44,688 bases of DNA, taken from positions 1 through 44,688 of the forward strand of contig JANQRQ010000319.1 of assembly GCA_028284485.1 (NCBI GenBank), given 5' to 3'. Origin of the DNA: Planctomycetaceae bacterium (GTDB taxonomy: Bacteria > Planctomycetota > Planctomycetia > Planctomycetales > Planctomycetaceae). The translations under genes and the position numbers were made by a program. This document shows, in pieces, positions 36,787-44,688 of the stretch. Below the pieces are notes generated by a model. The model was not told the origin of the DNA and did not search any database. It saw only the letters and a program-made list of their open reading frames with translations. Every line of letters starts with the position of its first letter. The first letter of the stretch is position 1.

Positions 36787-38823
36787 ATGCAATTTGTGCG
36801 ACAAATCGCTGGAACATTTGTCGTGCGAATTGGGACGATCGGGTTGGCGTTTATTTCGACTATCATCGTCGCGCGCGCACTGGGGCCCGAACGGCGTGGT
36901 GTATTTGCCGAGATTTCGGTCTTCGCCGCATTGTGTATCCAATTCGGAACGTTGGGGCTCCATTCTTCCAACACCTATTATGTGGCGCGAGACCGTCGAC
37001 TCCTCTCGTCGGCATTGGGGAATTCGATACTGGTCAGTCTGGCAGTCGGTGGGATTTGCGCGCTGGCAACCTTTGCTGTTTCGCAGATGGCTCCCGGCAT
37101 TCTGCCGGCCCAAGGGGCGCTGTTGGCTTTGAGCGTCGCGGCCGTTCCGATTGGCTTGATGCTGATCTTCGGACAGAACCTGCTGCTATCGATTCAGAAT
37201 GTAAAAACCTACAACGTTTTGGAACTCCTCAACAGAGGGTTGTCCGTAGTTATCATTTTGGCGATGTTTACCGGCGGGATTCAAAATGTTGCAGCGTACT
37301 ACTCAGCCGCTTTGATTGCAGGCATTGTCGTCGCGTTCATCGCGACAATTGTACTGACGCGAAACATTCCGCAGAGTCCTCAGCCATCGCTCCACTTACT
37401 GCGTACCGGAATGGGTTACAGCGGCAAGGCATACATCGCCTGTTTGCTGGCCTTCTTGGTATTGAAGCTCGACATTCTGCTCGTCGGGGCCATGCTGGGA
37501 TCGACTGACGTCGGGTACTACGCGATCGCGGTGACGATTGCGGATTTGTATTTCACCGGACCGACTGTTGTTTGCTCCCTCATGTTTCCCAAATTGACTG
37601 CTATCTCCGACCCCGCAGAACGATTAGCTACGACGCGCGGAGTGACGTGGGTCTTGGTGCCAATCCTGGTCGTCAGCAATTTTGGTGTCATCCTGTTGGC
37701 GTTGCCGGCGGTGGAATGGATGTTCGGAGGATCGTACCTGCCCGCCGTTCCGGCATTGTTGTGGTTATTGCCGGGGCTGACGCTCATGTCGATCAACATG
37801 GTCTACATGCAATATTTCGCAGCGTGCGGAATGCCGTGGATCTCGGTTGTTTCACCGTTGATTGCGACAATCGTCAACATCGCGCTCAACGTGCTGTTGA
37901 TCCCTACAATGGGCATTGAAGGGGCAGCCATCGCATCGAGCATTTCATATGGACTGATGTTGGTTATGAGTTGCGGATATATCCTATCCACGCAACGGAC
38001 CATTCTGAGACAATCTTATCGTTTAGAAGGGGCAGAGCAGATGGATCTAGGAGTTCCCGAAAACATTTACGGGCACCGCAAGCGATTGGAATGGTTTGTC
38101 CCGCAACTGCGACGAAACGATCGGGTCGTCGAGCTTGGCTGTGGAACGGGCTATATGATTACCCGAGCGTTATTGCGTTTGGGTTACGACGCCTATGGTG
38201 TCGATATCGACAAGCAAAGTATCGAGTATGGACAGAAGCTTTTCCGGCAGGAACAACTTGACGATAGCCGATTGAAGGCCATCGACCTCCGGGATCTTGA
38301 ATTCCAAGCCGACGTCATTATTGCATCGGAGGTCTTGGAACATATTCCCGACGGCGACATGTCAGGCGTCTTTGAAGCAATTCGCAAGGCTCTCAAACCG
38401 GGGGGGCGTCTGCTGGTGACGGTTCCCAACGGGTATGGCTGGTTCGAGTTTGAGGCGCTGTTGTGGAACAAGTTCGGGCTGCGGCATTGCTTCTTCTGGT
38501 GGAGTCGATATGTCGCTCTTAAGAAGCGCATTTTCGGAGAGCATCGTTTCGACGAAACGCCAATGACCGTAGCCGAATCTCCGCACGTTCAGAGATTCAC
38601 CTGGAACTCGATCCGGTCGCTATTGGAATCGGAAGGGTTTCGCGTTGAACAGACGGAAGGATCGGTGCTATTTGCCGGTCCGCCTTCGCATGTGTTTTTC
38701 ACCGGCATCCCCTGGATCATGAGCGCCAATCGCGCACTGGGCCGTATGTTCAAGCCGGTGGCGACCGGGTTTTACCTATCCTGCGTGGACACCCGCGCTT
38801 CAGAACTAGCGGACGCGGCTTGA
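36787..38823 (+). CDS. Polysaccharide flippase (Wzx-like) fused to a SAM-dependent methyltransferase
   Basis: A 678-residue single open frame with AAGGA before its ATG. Residues 1 to about 410 contain twelve or so hydrophobic segments and match the MOP/Wzx flippase family, which moves lipid-linked sugars across the inner membrane. From about 430 a cytoplasmic class I methyltransferase follows: motif I ELGCGTGY begins at 449, then GVDID, the acidic IIASEVLEHIPDGD and the GGRLLVTVPNGYGW strand. No frameshift is seen at the join (38010-38080). The two activities in one chain suggest methylation of a sugar or lipid carrier coupled to export. Such a tie is inferred. No glycosyltransferase lies next to it. 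Confidence 0.85.
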   Translation: MQFVRQIAGTFVVRIGTIGLAFISTIIVARALGPERRGVFAEISVFAALCIQFGTLGLHSSNTYYVARDRRLLSSALGNSILVSLAVGGICALATFAVSQMAPGILPAQGALLALSVAAVPIGLMLIFGQNLLLSIQNVKTYNVLELLNRGLSVVIILAMFTGGIQNVAAYYSAALIAGIVVAFIATIVLTRNIPQSPQPSLHLLRTGMGYSGKAYIACLLAFLVLKLDILLVGAMLGSTDVGYYAIAVTIADLYFTGPTVVCSLMFPKLTAISDPAERLATTRGVTWVLVPILVVSNFGVILLALPAVEWMFGGSYLPAVPALLWLLPGLTLMSINMVYMQYFAACGMPWISVVSPLIATIVNIALNVLLIPTMGIEGAAIASSISYGLMLVMSCGYILSTQRTILRQSYRLEGAEQMDLGVPENIYGHRKRLEWFVPQLRRNDRVVELGCGTGYMITRALLRLGYDAYGVDIDKQSIEYGQKLFRQEQLDDSRLKAIDLRDLEFQADVIIASEVLEHIPDGDMSGVFEAIRKALKPGGRLLVTVPNGYGWFEFEALLWNKFGLRHCFFWWSRYVALKKRIFGEHRFDETPMTVAESPHVQRFTWNSIRSLLESEGFRVEQTEGSVLFAGPPSHVFFTGIPWIMSANRALGRMFKPVATGFYLSCVDTRASELADAA

Positions 38824-38998
38824 GTCATTCACCGACATCGGCAATTGGCGATGGACCATTTCAGGAACGAAATGGGAAGCGCACCGCTACCGTCTGATGG
38901 CTGCACGGTGAAACAGGAAGCGGTTGGGGAAGCAGCGGACCGGCAACGTTCTACGCTGATCTTGAGTCCACGATGAGCGCGTTTTGCACTCCGACGGT

Positions 38999-39027
38999 CT
39001 TTTCCCGCGAGCCGGACTCGGGAAAAG
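38999..39027 (-). terminator. Candidate hairpin after the cold-shock gene
   Basis: CTTTTCCC pairs with GGGAAAAG across a 13-base loop, with an inner GAG/CTC pairing. It lies 14 bases past the csp stop. No T-tract follows on the minus strand, so intrinsic termination is uncertain. Confidence 0.4.
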
Positions 39028-39040
39028 AAACTCCGCTGCT

Positions 39041-39238
39041 CTAGACGGGCTTAACGGATTCTGCGCGTGGACCCTTGGGCCCCTCTCCTTCTTCGTACTC
39101 GACGGCTTGCCCCTCGTACAGTTGGTCGAACCGCGTTTCCTGAACGGCCGACAGATGGAAGAACAAATCGCCCTTCTCCGTCTTGATGAAACCGAATCCT
39201 CGATCGGTCACAATCTTCTTAATCGTTCCCTGTGCCAC
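39041..39238 (-). CDS. Cold-shock domain protein
   Basis: A 65-residue nucleic-acid-binding protein with a single cold-shock domain. The start is GTG, with GCAGGAAC eight bases before it. RNP1 is RGFGFI (about 13-18) and RNP2 is DLFFHLS (about 24-30). GPRAESVKPV is the usual end. Such proteins melt RNA structure or bind single-stranded RNA in growth and cold response. The upstream gap of over 400 bases could hold a long leader, as in several csp genes, but none was identified. Confidence 0.92.
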   Translation of the reverse strand: MAQGTIKKIVTDRGFGFIKTEKGDLFFHLSAVQETRFDQLYEGQAVEYEEGEGPKGPRAESVKPV

Positions 39239-39702
39239 AGTACTGTTCCTGCAAAAAGAGAAGAATCACCCTAATATTATCGTATCTGGCCAAATTGAAT
39301 GACGCAATCAAAACCGTTGATATGTTGATGTCGGCCGGAATCGGTTTATGCGCCGGGCCTATTTTCGACTTTGACACAATGCAACGGCTGGGGGTTCAAC
39401 GGATCCACAAAATGCCCTGCCTCCCGTCGCTGGTTGACCGGTGATGTCGACACCAATCTCGGTCGGCAAGTCGCCAATCGAACCGGCCAACCGTTTTCCA
39501 TTTGCCCCGCACGGCAGCGCACCATAGGTTGTAAGGATCGGAGCATGATTCGAATTCCGTGGAAAATGGAGAACTTCGGACAAATTGGCACAATCAAAGT
39601 GTCATTATGCGTGGGTCCCGCGCAAAGCAAGCGCGCCGTACCTTCTGCGGCATTTGTCGGCCATTCGCTGCAATTCAAACCACCACTGGGAAAGCCTGCT
39701 GC
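39239..39702. other. Divergent intergenic region between csp and moxR
   Basis: About 460 bases. Frames on both strands run through this area, but none has a ribosome site or family resemblance. The moxR-type gene could begin further upstream in frame, yet the ATG at 39703 gives the normal family length. Nothing else was recognised. Confidence 0.5.
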
Positions 39703-40656
39703 ATGCCCAACACATCGACCGTTGCCAAAGCGATTATCGGAAACGTCGAGAAGGTCGTCATTGGCAAGCGTCAGGAGGTGATCCTGGCGCTGGTTTCGTA
39801 CTTTTGCGAAGGACACATCCTGCTGGAAGACGTTCCCGGCGTTGCCAAAACGATGCTCGCTCGCGCGTTGGCACAAAGCGTGGGATGCAGCTTCAAGAGA
39901 GTGCAATGTACGCCCGACTTGCTGCCAAACGACATTACCGGGGCGTCGATCTTCAATCCCAAAACGACCGATTTCGAATTTCGAGCCGGGCCAATCTTCG
40001 CGCAAATCGTGCTGGCCGACGAAATCAACCGCACGACCCCGCGCACGCAGGCTTCGTTATTAGAGGCGATGGCCGAGCGGTCGGTCACTGTCGATGGGGA
40101 AACGTACGAACTCGAGCGGCCTTTTCTCGTTATCGCTACGCAAAACCCGGTTGATCATGAAGGGACATTTCCGCTCCCCGAAGCGCAGCTCGACCGTTTT
40201 CTCGTCAGGCTCAGTTTGGGCTACCCCAACATGGAAGACGAGGGACGCATGCTGGAGCTGTTGCGGCAACAACATCCCATCGAAACGTTGGAGCCGGTCG
40301 TTTCCGCGGCCGACGTCGTCGCCTGCCAAGACGCCATCCGCGATGTGCATGTCGATAAAAAAGTTCGAGACTACATTTTGAAGATCGTGCACTCCACCCG
40401 TGATCACGACGATGTCGCCTTGGGAGGAAGTCCCCGCGCGTCGATTGCGTTGTTCCGGTCATCGCAGGCGTTGGCAGCGATTCGCGGTCACGACTTTGTC
40501 TTGCCCGATGATGTCAAGCGAGTGGCTCCAGCGGTGTTGGGCCATCGGTTGATCATCAAGCCGGAAAGCCGCCTGCGAAAAATTACATCGGCAACCGTTG
40601 TGGAAGAAATCCTCAGCGACGTGGCAGTCCCCACGCTTTCACAAGGGACGGCATAA
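39703..40656 (+). CDS. MoxR-family AAA+ ATPase
   Basis: A cytoplasmic ATPase of 317 residues from the ATG at 39703, which has GGGAAAG upstream and gives the usual family length; the open frame extends 48 codons further. Walker A is EDVPGVAKT (about 42-50), Walker B is IVLADEINR (about 102-110), and sensor 1 is VIATQNPVDHEGTFPLPEAQLDRF. GSPRASIAL is the C-terminal lid motif. MoxR proteins act as chaperones that insert metals or assemble complexes, commonly with a DUF58 partner. The DUF58 gene starts two bases after its stop. Confidence 0.93.
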   Translation: MPNTSTVAKAIIGNVEKVVIGKRQEVILALVSYFCEGHILLEDVPGVAKTMLARALAQSVGCSFKRVQCTPDLLPNDITGASIFNPKTTDFEFRAGPIFAQIVLADEINRTTPRTQASLLEAMAERSVTVDGETYELERPFLVIATQNPVDHEGTFPLPEAQLDRFLVRLSLGYPNMEDEGRMLELLRQQHPIETLEPVVSAADVVACQDAIRDVHVDKKVRDYILKIVHSTRDHDDVALGGSPRASIALFRSSQALAAIRGHDFVLPDDVKRVAPAVLGHRLIIKPESRLRKITSATVVEEILSDVAVPTLSQGTA

Positions 40657-40658
40657 CA

Positions 40659-41969
40659 ATGCGTTGGATCTTGGCCGCCGTTCTAATTTTGATTGTCGGC
40701 ATGGTGCTGAGGTTAGGGCTGTTGGTTTATGCCATGTACGTGCTGTTGGGGGTATTGATTGTCAGCCGGTTTTTGGCGCGCGAATGGATCGACAACCTTT
40801 CCGCAACTCGGGAAAGCAGCCGGGCGACCGCGGAGATCGGCGACAAAGTGGCCGTCGTCGTCAATGTGAAGAACGAGGGGTCCGTTCCGGTAGCCTGGCT
40901 GTTGATGGAAGATTCGTTGCCTCGTGCGGCCCTCATCCAGCGTCCACCGCGTTTACGCGTCGAAGGGAGACGAACGCAGCTTTCGCGCGTGCCGGCCGAC
41001 GGACAGGTATCGCTGCTGTATCAGGTGACGTTCCTGATGCGCGGCTATTATCAAATCGGTCCGCTGCTTTTGGAAAGCGGAGACTTATTCGGCCTGCATC
41101 GAAGGTACAAGGTGGTTAGCGAGCCGCATTTCATTCTGGTCTATCCCAAGGTCCTGCCGCTGATTGGTTACGATTTGGCGTCCCGTCGACCGATCGGCGA
41201 AGTGCGAATGATGCATCGGTTATTCGAGGATCCCACGCGCATTTCGGGTGTCCGCCAATATCAAGCAGGCGATCCACTGAACCGGGTGCATTGGCGGGCA
41301 TCGGCACGCACCGGCGTTTTACATTCCAAAACATACGAACCGTCGTCGATTGTCGGGGCGACAATCCTGCTCGATTTTCACCGCGATAGCTACCCGTCTC
41401 GCGGTGAGCCGATCCGTTCGGAACTTTCGATAACAACAGTCGCCTCGTTGGCCAATGCCGTTTATCAACTCGGGCAGCAAGTTGGTTTCATTTCCAATGG
41501 TCGCGACGCAGCAGACCGGATCCGCCAGGAAGGTTGGATGCAGGAATTCCACACAAGGAAAACGGCCCGTGAAAATGTCGGCATGCTCGACGAAAACGAT
41601 CGTCTCGCGCCGGTCAACGTGCAAACACGGCGCGGTGCCGACCAATTGACCCGCATTCTGGAGACATTGGCCCGGTTGGAACTGACCGACGGCATGACAT
41701 TTCCGCAGCTCGTTACCGAAACGATGAGCCGCCTGCCGCGCGACGCGACGGTTGTCGCGCTGTTGGCGGAAGTCACTCCGGAAATTGCGATCACGTTGGG
41801 GAATCTGCGTCGCAGTGGTTTTGCGGTCACGGCATTGTTGATGGTCGTTGACGACGATTATCTGGCGGAATATGGAGGCAGGCTGCTGTCGGAGGGGATC
41901 GAGTTTCGCCATATTGAAGACGAAGAGGGAATCACCGCATTTTGTAGTCAGCAAATGGTCCGAGCCTAA
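40659..41969 (+). CDS. DUF58-domain protein
   Basis: A 436-residue membrane-anchored protein. It starts two bases after the moxR stop, with AGGGACGG upstream, so it is translationally coupled. The N-terminus holds two hydrophobic helices (about 3-40). The signature RQYQAGDPLNRVHWRASART lies at about 197-216 within the DUF58 domain. The C-terminal half resembles a vWA-like fold. It is the usual partner of MoxR, and its role is unknown beyond complex assembly or envelope stress. A 160-base gap with a repeat separates it from the DUF4129 gene. Confidence 0.9.
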   Translation: MRWILAAVLILIVGMVLRLGLLVYAMYVLLGVLIVSRFLAREWIDNLSATRESSRATAEIGDKVAVVVNVKNEGSVPVAWLLMEDSLPRAALIQRPPRLRVEGRRTQLSRVPADGQVSLLYQVTFLMRGYYQIGPLLLESGDLFGLHRRYKVVSEPHFILVYPKVLPLIGYDLASRRPIGEVRMMHRLFEDPTRISGVRQYQAGDPLNRVHWRASARTGVLHSKTYEPSSIVGATILLDFHRDSYPSRGEPIRSELSITTVASLANAVYQLGQQVGFISNGRDAADRIRQEGWMQEFHTRKTARENVGMLDENDRLAPVNVQTRRGADQLTRILETLARLELTDGMTFPQLVTETMSRLPRDATVVALLAEVTPEIAITLGNLRRSGFAVTALLMVVDDDYLAEYGGRLLSEGIEFRHIEDEEGITAFCSQQMVRA

Positions 41970-41984
41970 GCAATCACCGTCGAA

Positions 41985-42060
41985 ATAGGGGGACTGGCTC
42001 GCGGTCGGGCTGATAGCTTGACCGAATTAGAGAATCACAAAGCGTGCCTGTCCCCTTTTG
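41985..42060. repeat. Divergent relative of the palindromic element
   Basis: Left GGGGGACTGGCTCGC faces right GCGTGCCTGTCCCCTTTTG. The arms pair except at two A/T positions. The GGGGAC core is shared with copies A to C, but the adjoining bases differ (TGGCTCGC instead of ATTCAAC), so it is a sister family. It lies between the DUF58 and DUF4129 genes. Confidence 0.6.
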
Positions 42061-42129
42061 GGCCACCACGAAATTCTGAGTTTGGAACAAATTAAGTAGG
42101 CCGATCAATCCGCCTTTGACGAAACCGCC

Positions 42130-43962
42130 ATGGCGCGAAAGCTTCACAAATCTCTGGCCGACTACGTGGTCATCGCCATCAGTCCCGCGCTGATCATGCT
42201 GCTCGTTGGCAGCCTGGTCTTCTTCCTGTTGGAAGTCGGTTACGACGGACGTTACCCCGGCCGATTGCGGTGGATCCTATTTTGGTTCGTGTTGGCGTCG
42301 GTCTTGATCGCGCGCATCGGCATTGAACAGGGACGCGCCTACGCTGCCGGCTATTCGTTGGTGCTGGCGGTCGCCACCGCGTTTGTCATCATGAAGTATG
42401 TCGACGTGGTGTGGTTGGCTTGGATTCTGCTCGCCGTCGTGTGGTGGTTCAGCGACAAGCTGACCTGGGACTGCACGCTCATCGACGATTCTCAGGATGC
42501 TTCGGGCGAAGGGCTACTGCAGGCTGCCGGCATGGAACAAACCGGCGAATCGGACGAGAACGGGGAGACCGCAGAGGCGTCGGCTGATGGCGACTCCGAC
42601 GAAAGTGTATCGGAACAACCGGAATCAGTCTGGCCGGCGTTTGGCAGCAAATCATCGAAAAAGCCGCACACACCCGGACTGTGGGTCGTCTATTTCTCGT
42701 GTGCTGCCGTCCCGATTTTCGGAGTGGGGCAGACATTAATTTCCTCCAGCGAAGGTGAATCGCGAGCGTTCGCGTTTTGGATGCTGTGCATATACGTCGC
42801 CGCCGGCATGGGACTCTTGCTGACCACTAGCTTTCTGGGGCTGCGCCGTTACTTGCGGCAGCGTCGTTTGGAGATGCCCGGCAGCGTCACCGGAACTTGG
42901 CTGACCGTTGGCACTGGATTGATACTCGCCGTGCTGTTGGGTGGCGTACTGTTGCCCCGTCCCCAAGCGAGCTACTCGATTACGGGAATCATCGACAAAG
43001 TCAGTTCGCTCACGCAGGATGCCTCCGACCATGCGCTGTTGGACGAGGACGGCACAGAAGGTTCGGGAGCCGAGTCTCAGGAGGCTTCGTCCGATGCTAA
43101 GTCGGGTAATGCCAAGTCGGATGACAAAAGCAATCAAGGGGGTGGGCAAAACAGCGGCAGCAAGTCGGGGCAATCCGATCAAGGCCAGCGCAGCCGAGAT
43201 TCGGGAAAGTCGCAGGGAGAGGGGCAGCAATCGAACGACAATGCTCGGCAGAATGACAACAGCCGCGATAGCAGTTCCTCGAAAAAACAAAGCGAGTCGC
43301 AAGGCGGTCGTCAATCGGGCAAACGTAACCAGCAAGATAGAAATAGAAGTGAACAGAACGAGCAAGGGGGCGAAGCATCGCAGCAGGAAGGGCAGTCGCA
43401 AAACCAGTCCGACAGCCCGGGCAAGTCGTCGCCGCCGATGTCGTTCGAGTTTACCGTTGCCAATTGGGTCAAATGGCTGTTGTACGGTTTGCTGGCACTC
43501 GTGGGGCTGTACTATTTGATTCGGTATTGGAATGAGATTTCTGATTTTCTGTCGCGGTTATGGCAAGAGTTTTTGTCGCTGTTTGGCCGGCGCAAAGATT
43601 CCGATCGGAAAGACGCAGATGACGAACAGCAAGAAGAGGAAGAACGGCGGCCAACGTTCGCCGACTATCCCAATCCCTTTTCCACGGGTGCCGTCAACCG
43701 CATGAAAGATGCCGAACTGTTGCGCTACAGTTTCGAAGCGCTGGAGGCATGGGCGGGGGACCATAATATTGGCCGCGATCCTGATCAAACGCCAATGGAA
43801 TTCGCAGAGATTCTCGGTGGGCGGGTGACGCCATTGGAAAAACTGGTCAATAAAACCGCGCGCATGTATGCCCGACTGGCGTATGCGGGCCGGCAGCCGC
43901 CCCAAGATTGCTCTCGACTATTGGAACAGTTGTGGCGCCGAATGGGCGAATCGGCGTATTAG
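42130..43962 (+). CDS. DUF4129-domain membrane protein with low-complexity linker
   Basis: A 610-residue membrane protein. About six hydrophobic helices lie in the first 280 residues, interrupted by an acidic stretch at about 120-165. A long Ser/Gln/Asn/Gly/Lys linker follows (about 305-437), then one more helix (about 443-467) and a C-terminal DUF4129 domain (about 520-610, with LLRYSFEALEAWAGDHN and TPMEFAE). In many bacteria DUF4129 is joined to a transglutaminase domain and sits with MoxR and DUF58; no transglutaminase is present here. The linker probably lies outside the membrane. Function is inferred from the operon only. Confidence 0.85.
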   Translation: MARKLHKSLADYVVIAISPALIMLLVGSLVFFLLEVGYDGRYPGRLRWILFWFVLASVLIARIGIEQGRAYAAGYSLVLAVATAFVIMKYVDVVWLAWILLAVVWWFSDKLTWDCTLIDDSQDASGEGLLQAAGMEQTGESDENGETAEASADGDSDESVSEQPESVWPAFGSKSSKKPHTPGLWVVYFSCAAVPIFGVGQTLISSSEGESRAFAFWMLCIYVAAGMGLLLTTSFLGLRRYLRQRRLEMPGSVTGTWLTVGTGLILAVLLGGVLLPRPQASYSITGIIDKVSSLTQDASDHALLDEDGTEGSGAESQEASSDAKSGNAKSDDKSNQGGGQNSGSKSGQSDQGQRSRDSGKSQGEGQQSNDNARQNDNSRDSSSSKKQSESQGGRQSGKRNQQDRNRSEQNEQGGEASQQEGQSQNQSDSPGKSSPPMSFEFTVANWVKWLLYGLLALVGLYYLIRYWNEISDFLSRLWQEFLSLFGRRKDSDRKDADDEQQEEEERRPTFADYPNPFSTGAVNRMKDAELLRYSFEALEAWAGDHNIGRDPDQTPMEFAEILGGRVTPLEKLVNKTARMYARLAYAGRQPPQDCSRLLEQLWRRMGESAY

Positions 43963-43985
43963 TCTTTGCTGACCTAACGGAATCG

Positions 43986-44004
43986 AATCGGCGGTAAGCC
44001 GATT
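43986..44004. terminator. Candidate hairpin after the DUF4129 gene
   Basis: AATCGGC pairs with GCCGATT across the loop GGTAA, 23 bases past the stop. No T-tract follows, so this is only a possible transcript end. The remaining 290-base gap to 44252 holds three imperfect copies of a 17-base direct repeat, at 44001-44017, 44126-44142 and 44166-44182. Confidence 0.4.
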
Positions 44005-44252
44005 TATCGCTTCGCCGTACGCAAAGCGACTGGGGCCATGGACGCTGCTCGGCTATTCAACCTCGGCAACGCGTCCGACGCGGGAAACAAGTTCCCTTGA
44101 GCCAGACCGCCGCCAGCCACCCTGCGATTCATTGTTTCACCGTTAACCCGACCTAGGCGAAACAGATTCATCGTTTCGCCGGCATTTGTTTGACCATCTG
44201 GCGACCACCACGCGAATCGGTCAGAATAATGGCATCGAATAGGGGAATTCAG

Positions 44253-44688
44253 ATGACCATATCAAGGCGAAATCTGTACGCGGTCTGCCTCGTTTTAATT
44301 CTGGGTCTTCTCGCGCCTTGCTCGGCACAGGAGCCGAACGTTGCCGGCTGGTACTTCCCGCCGGCCGGTGAAGGACTCGATCAGCAAAGCCAGAAGACAT
44401 TCGCTGAAGCGGGGATGAAGGATACGGTTGTCACACCGTTAGATGCCAAAGCATCGCGTTGGGCGTTATGGCGGCACGGGTATCTGCTGCATGTTACCGG
44501 CGACTGGAACAAAACGCAGGACGTCGCTTCGCTGCGGAAGACGTGGCACGCCCTCACCGTGGGGGCTGCGATCGGGCAAGGCAAGCTGGCATCGTACGAT
44601 GAAAAAATCGCCGACTATGTTCCACGCTTGCAAGGCAAAGATGCCGAAGCAACCTGGTGGCACGTCATCACGCAATCTTCGGGATTCG
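44253..44688 (+). CDS. Serine hydrolase of the beta-lactamase/penicillin-binding family, partial
   Basis: The gene runs off the window; 145 residues are visible. AGGGGAATT precedes the ATG, and the signal peptide is RRNLYAVCLVLILGLLAPCSAQ. The stretch ASLRKTWHALTVGAAIGQGKL aligns with the active-site helix of class C beta-lactamase-like hydrolases, giving S and K of an SxxK motif (SLRK). KIADYVPRLQG and WWHVITQSSGF are the usual following family blocks. Its substrate may be an ester, an amide or a peptide. The later Tyr and His motifs are outside the window. Confidence 0.78.
   Translation, partial: MTISRRNLYAVCLVLILGLLAPCSAQEPNVAGWYFPPAGEGLDQQSQKTFAEAGMKDTVVTPLDAKASRWALWRHGYLLHVTGDWNKTQDVASLRKTWHALTVGAAIGQGKLASYDEKIADYVPRLQGKDAEATWWHVITQSSGF

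Noticed and set aside
36457..37113. Minus-strand frame of 218 codons over the flippase start, and a GATGCTGAAAAACC sequence at 36561 that hints at an insertion-sequence end
   Set aside because: The protein shows no transposase motifs, and a single short match is not enough to call an element.
39232..39444. Small plus-strand frame of 70 codons between csp and moxR
   Set aside because: No ribosome site, no family resemblance, and it overlaps the csp start region.
39346..40005. Minus-strand frame of 219 codons across the moxR start
   Set aside because: It lies antisense to the Walker A region of a strong gene and has no recognised domain.
43050..43440. Tandem DNA repeats in the DUF4129 gene
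   Set aside because: The protein is of low complexity, but codons vary and no exact repeat unit is visible.

Overview
The window reads as chromosomal DNA of a planctomycete, probably class Planctomycetia. This is inferred from gene content: large secreted proteins that fuse CxxCH heme domains to beta-propellers and HEAT-like repeats, three formylglycine-type sulfatases, two Tat-exported Gfo/Idh/MocA oxidoreductases, PHP-type metallohydrolases and a MoxR/DUF58/DUF4129 cluster. The genus cannot be fixed from sequence alone. No rRNA, tRNA, CRISPR array, phage gene or intact transposase was seen.

Layout. 1-362 is repeat-rich non-coding DNA. 363-4256 (-) is a very large di-heme, LamG and propeller protein. 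4603-10410 is mostly housekeeping: a PLP aminotransferase, a YkgJ-type cysteine-cluster protein coupled to the EF-P lysyl-transferase EpmA, an HNH nuclease, and serA. 10931-19702 is catabolic and extracytoplasmic: two sulfatases, a CBM9-like/sugar-dehydrogenase/cytochrome fusion, an alpha/beta hydrolase and a Gfo/Idh/MocA protein. 19703-20513 is a convergent gap filled with hairpin repeats. 20514-36363 continues the catabolic theme: DUF3604 protein, PQQ-type propeller with a methyltransferase-like N-terminus, Tat amidohydrolase, third sulfatase, second Gfo/Idh/MocA protein, CehA/McbA-like protein, a Cys-rich four-helix membrane protein and a PVC-type heme protein. 36787-38823 is a one-piece fusion of a polysaccharide flippase and a SAM methyltransferase. 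39041-39238 (-) is a cold-shock protein with a GTG start. 39703-43962 is the MoxR, DUF58, DUF4129 operon. A serine hydrolase starting at 44253 is cut by the window end.

How the genes may work together. The secreted sulfatases, the sugar-dehydrogenase-like and heme proteins, the oxidoreductases and the hydrolases fit stepwise breakdown of sulfated polysaccharides outside the cytoplasm. However, most lie in separate short transcription units on both strands, so this is a functional neighbourhood and not one operon.

The most unusual structure is non-coding. Three copies of an 80-85 bp imperfect palindrome lie beside gene 3' ends, all keeping the same single mismatch and so the same polarity. 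A fourth, divergent relative sits between the DUF58 and DUF4129 genes. A separate two-unit array (20121-20240) holds paired hairpins whose stems differ in sequence but keep base pairing. Shorter GC-rich hairpin repeats occupy the gaps around the DUF3604 and propeller genes.
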